From Xiphophorus maculatus (Eukaryota; Chordata; Actinopteri; Cyprinodontiformes; Poeciliidae): DNA of 64,000 bases. The notes under the pieces are model-generated. The model was given only the letters and a program-made list of their open reading frames with translations. It ran no database searches and was not told the DNA's origin. Both the position numbers and the translations under genes were made by a program. Positions 61,678 to 64,000 of the stretch are shown here, piece after piece. Position 1 is the first letter of the stretch; each line of letters starts with the position of its first letter. Where the stretch lies: the NCBI RefSeq assembly GCF_002775205.1, contig NC_036459.1, positions 2,983,466 to 3,047,465 of the forward strand, written 5' to 3'.

Positions 61678-64000
61678 ATTACATTTTTCTTTGTTAAAAG
61701 CAAAGAGTTTCTATATTTAATCATTATTTTTGGGCAGGGTAATTAAAGCAGGTCCGATCATTTAAATAAAGAAAAAAAACTCTCCTTCATGTATTTGCTG
61801 AGCTTTCACTTTGCACTTCCAGTAATCCCCAAGAGAGCTTATTATAAAACAAGAAAGTGCTTCTTCTAGTCTGATCGGTAGAATATGCAAAACAACAACA
61901 GTAAATCCTCTAATCACAACCAAAGCAGATTTCCAGCGCAGATTAATGTTTTCCTTCAGCAGCGCCACTTTTCTTACATTGTTCCACTTCACAAATCAGA
62001 AAGAACTTGTAGATATTCAATCTTAATTAATCTCACTAAAACTGAATCTTAGATTTTGTTGGATTTTTCAGAAATATGTACTGATAAAATTACACTTAAT
62101 ATTTATTTTATAATCAGTCTTATGATGTAAAATGTATTATTTTAGTCATATTTGTCTACATGATTTGAAGAGACCAAAAATCTCTCAAGCTTCGTTTCCA
62201 TTGACCATTTAACTGCGCAATTTGACATTTAAAAATAAATTTGCTTAATGGAAGTTTGGCAAGAACATTTCCGCTTTTTATTGCAGCTTTTGTGTAAAAA
62301 TGCATTTTCCTTCTAAATCCCAGCAGCCAAAATGTTTCATGATCGCCTCTGGAGGAATTACGCATGTGAAGATTATTGGATGTTTGGTTCAGCACTTTGA
62401 TTGCTGATCATCATTCATTCCTCGGTATTAAAGTTATATTTCATGACTCGCCCAAAACTTCCCTCCGTTTTATATTTTTTATATAAAAATTGAAAACGGC
62501 TCAATGAATTTAAGCCCTAGCTAACTGTGAACAGTATTTAGAAATGCATTTATGAACATTTGGATAAAAAAATAATTTATTTGAATCTTAGAGAATTGTG
62601 ATTGAGATGAATATTATCAAAGGAAAATCAGATTCAGCTTCAGTAAATTAAAAACCTTCTAATTATAGTTGAAACTAATCTTCCATCGGTTGTTTATGTT
62701 CTCAGATTTTTTTTACAGCTTACATCAATTTATAACTATCAATCAGATCAAAGTTTATAAATATTAATCACTATAAATCTAAATCCTGTTCAAAGTTAGA
62801 TCCAATCAGATTTCATAAATACTGAACAGAGTTCGCTCGGATCAGATTTTCTAAAATATTGCTTAAAGATCACAAATGCTTAAAACAAGGTTTCTAAATT
62901 CAGAGAACTGTTTTCAGAAAGCTGACATGATTCCAATCATCTTTATTGATTAACTTTCTCCTGCTGATGACCTTCTGTAGAAACTCCTGATAAAACTGAG
63001 GATCAAACATTTTATGGTCGACACTTTTAGAAACTCTGATCTGGAAAACCCAAACAGAAAACTGAATTTTCTCACCAGTTCTGGTTTAAAACTGTAAAAC
63101 CATCAGCTGAACTGGTTCACTATCTCTTCCTTTCCACTGAGCGGTACTTAGTACAAACCTCTTTCAAAAAAAGTCAAACCATCCTCCTAACACCAGTTTT
63201 TTCCATTTTATAAAGTTTTAATTCAAAGGAAACTGCTTGTTTTTAAAATGTTGGCAGGTTTCCATACAGAGCGGGTCTGAATGTAGCTTCATGAAAACAC
63301 TTAGTGCCTCCTCTTCCTCTGTGACTCCGGTGCCATGCTGTCTTCCTATCGCTTTTACTTCCCTTTTTGTTCTAATTGTAATTTCATTTCCACATTTCCT
63401 GTTTTCTAATATCTATATGTGTGTTTTTTCCTTAGTCAGCCTGGAAGCTGATGTGATGAAATTAATGTTTATTTTAGGAGAGTTCATTATTAGTTTATAG
63501 ATTATCAGTTTTTATCTTCCATTACATCAGCAGAAATACAGTTAAATTGTTTGGTTGTGTCTAAATTGTTTGAGTTATTTTGTTCAAACTTAAACATTTA
63601 ATAGTTACAATGAACCACTAATATATTTCTATAGGAAGCACTGACATTTTACTATTTTAGTAGTGAAATCAGTGAATTTAATTCATTTTCTCATTATCTA
63701 TAAGTAAAGTTTGTTAATTAAAATCCATCATTTTTCTCTTTGTTCATCTAAAGAAAATGTAGCTTCACTGTAGCATTGAATTTTCCAAGCTTGTTATGTT
63801 TCCATCTGGGATTAATGAAGTTAGATTTAATAGTTAAAGCCATATGCTGAGCTGTCAACTGCTGTAGCAACAAAAAACTACAAATCTTTGTATTTAACCA
63901 GATTTTCTCTGTTGAAATGTTGACTTTATTTTTCCTGTGAAGTCAATAGCTGATGGTTGAGATGAAATAAAATGTTTGTGTTGTTATAATGAGCGAGCAG

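Larger units (their letters stand above)
60935..64000 (+). other. kcnmb4: KCNMB4 3' UTR and downstream DNA
   Basis: No further gene seen. Possible poly(A) signals are AATAAA at 61765-61770 and 63966-63971; which one is used cannot be told. A MITE with an internal hairpin is at 61172-61677. Confidence 0.5.

Overview
The window looks like nuclear DNA of a teleost fish. Its genes are animal core histones with 3' stem-loops and spliced vertebrate genes with GT-AG introns. The intergenic DNA is AT-rich and full of fish-type repeats: L2-like LINEs, Tc1 relics, hAT elements, short inverted-repeat elements, and CA and TA microsatellites. The gene order CNOT2 then KCNMB4 on the same strand matches human 12q15. 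I cannot name the species.

Region 1 (1-12,900) is a replication-dependent histone cluster built as a mirror. It reads H2A>, H4>, H2B>, <H3, <H1, <H2B, <H4, <H2A. The H2A-H4-H2B block occurs twice in opposite orientation, with near-identical genes and intergenic DNA. The two arms flank a spacer of about 4 kb that holds single H3 and H1 genes. Every gene is intronless and followed by a 16-nt histone hairpin. The right H2B is dead: a 620-bp solo-LTR-like element splits codon 9 with a 4-bp target duplication. An 834-bp hAT element sits in the same gene's upstream region with an 8-bp target duplication, and the left arm keeps the empty site.

Region 2 (12,900-24,815) starts with LINE debris and about 700 bp of degenerate AGTAAACTACA-like repeats. 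CNOT2 (CCR4-NOT subunit 2) follows: a likely non-coding first exon with a YY1-type site, then 14 coding exons that join in frame to 523 residues ending in the NOT-box domain.

Region 3 (24,815-34,845) is intergenic. It holds a LINE relic, microsatellites and no gene that I can support.

Region 4 (34,846-64,000) is KCNMB4, the neuronal beta-4 subunit of BK channels. Four coding exons span 26 kb and encode 262 residues. Both transmembrane segments and both N-glycosylation sites are kept. The protein runs 52 residues past the human stop. Its introns carry a young LINE, several inverted-repeat elements, a GC-rich island, RFX-type X-box palindromes and, just before exon 4, a repeated block that includes a decayed second copy of the exon 4 splice acceptor.

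The histone genes supply S-phase nucleosome proteins. CNOT2 and KCNMB4 are unrelated housekeeping and neuronal genes kept together by old synteny. I saw no tRNA, rRNA, CRISPR or prokaryote-type operon.
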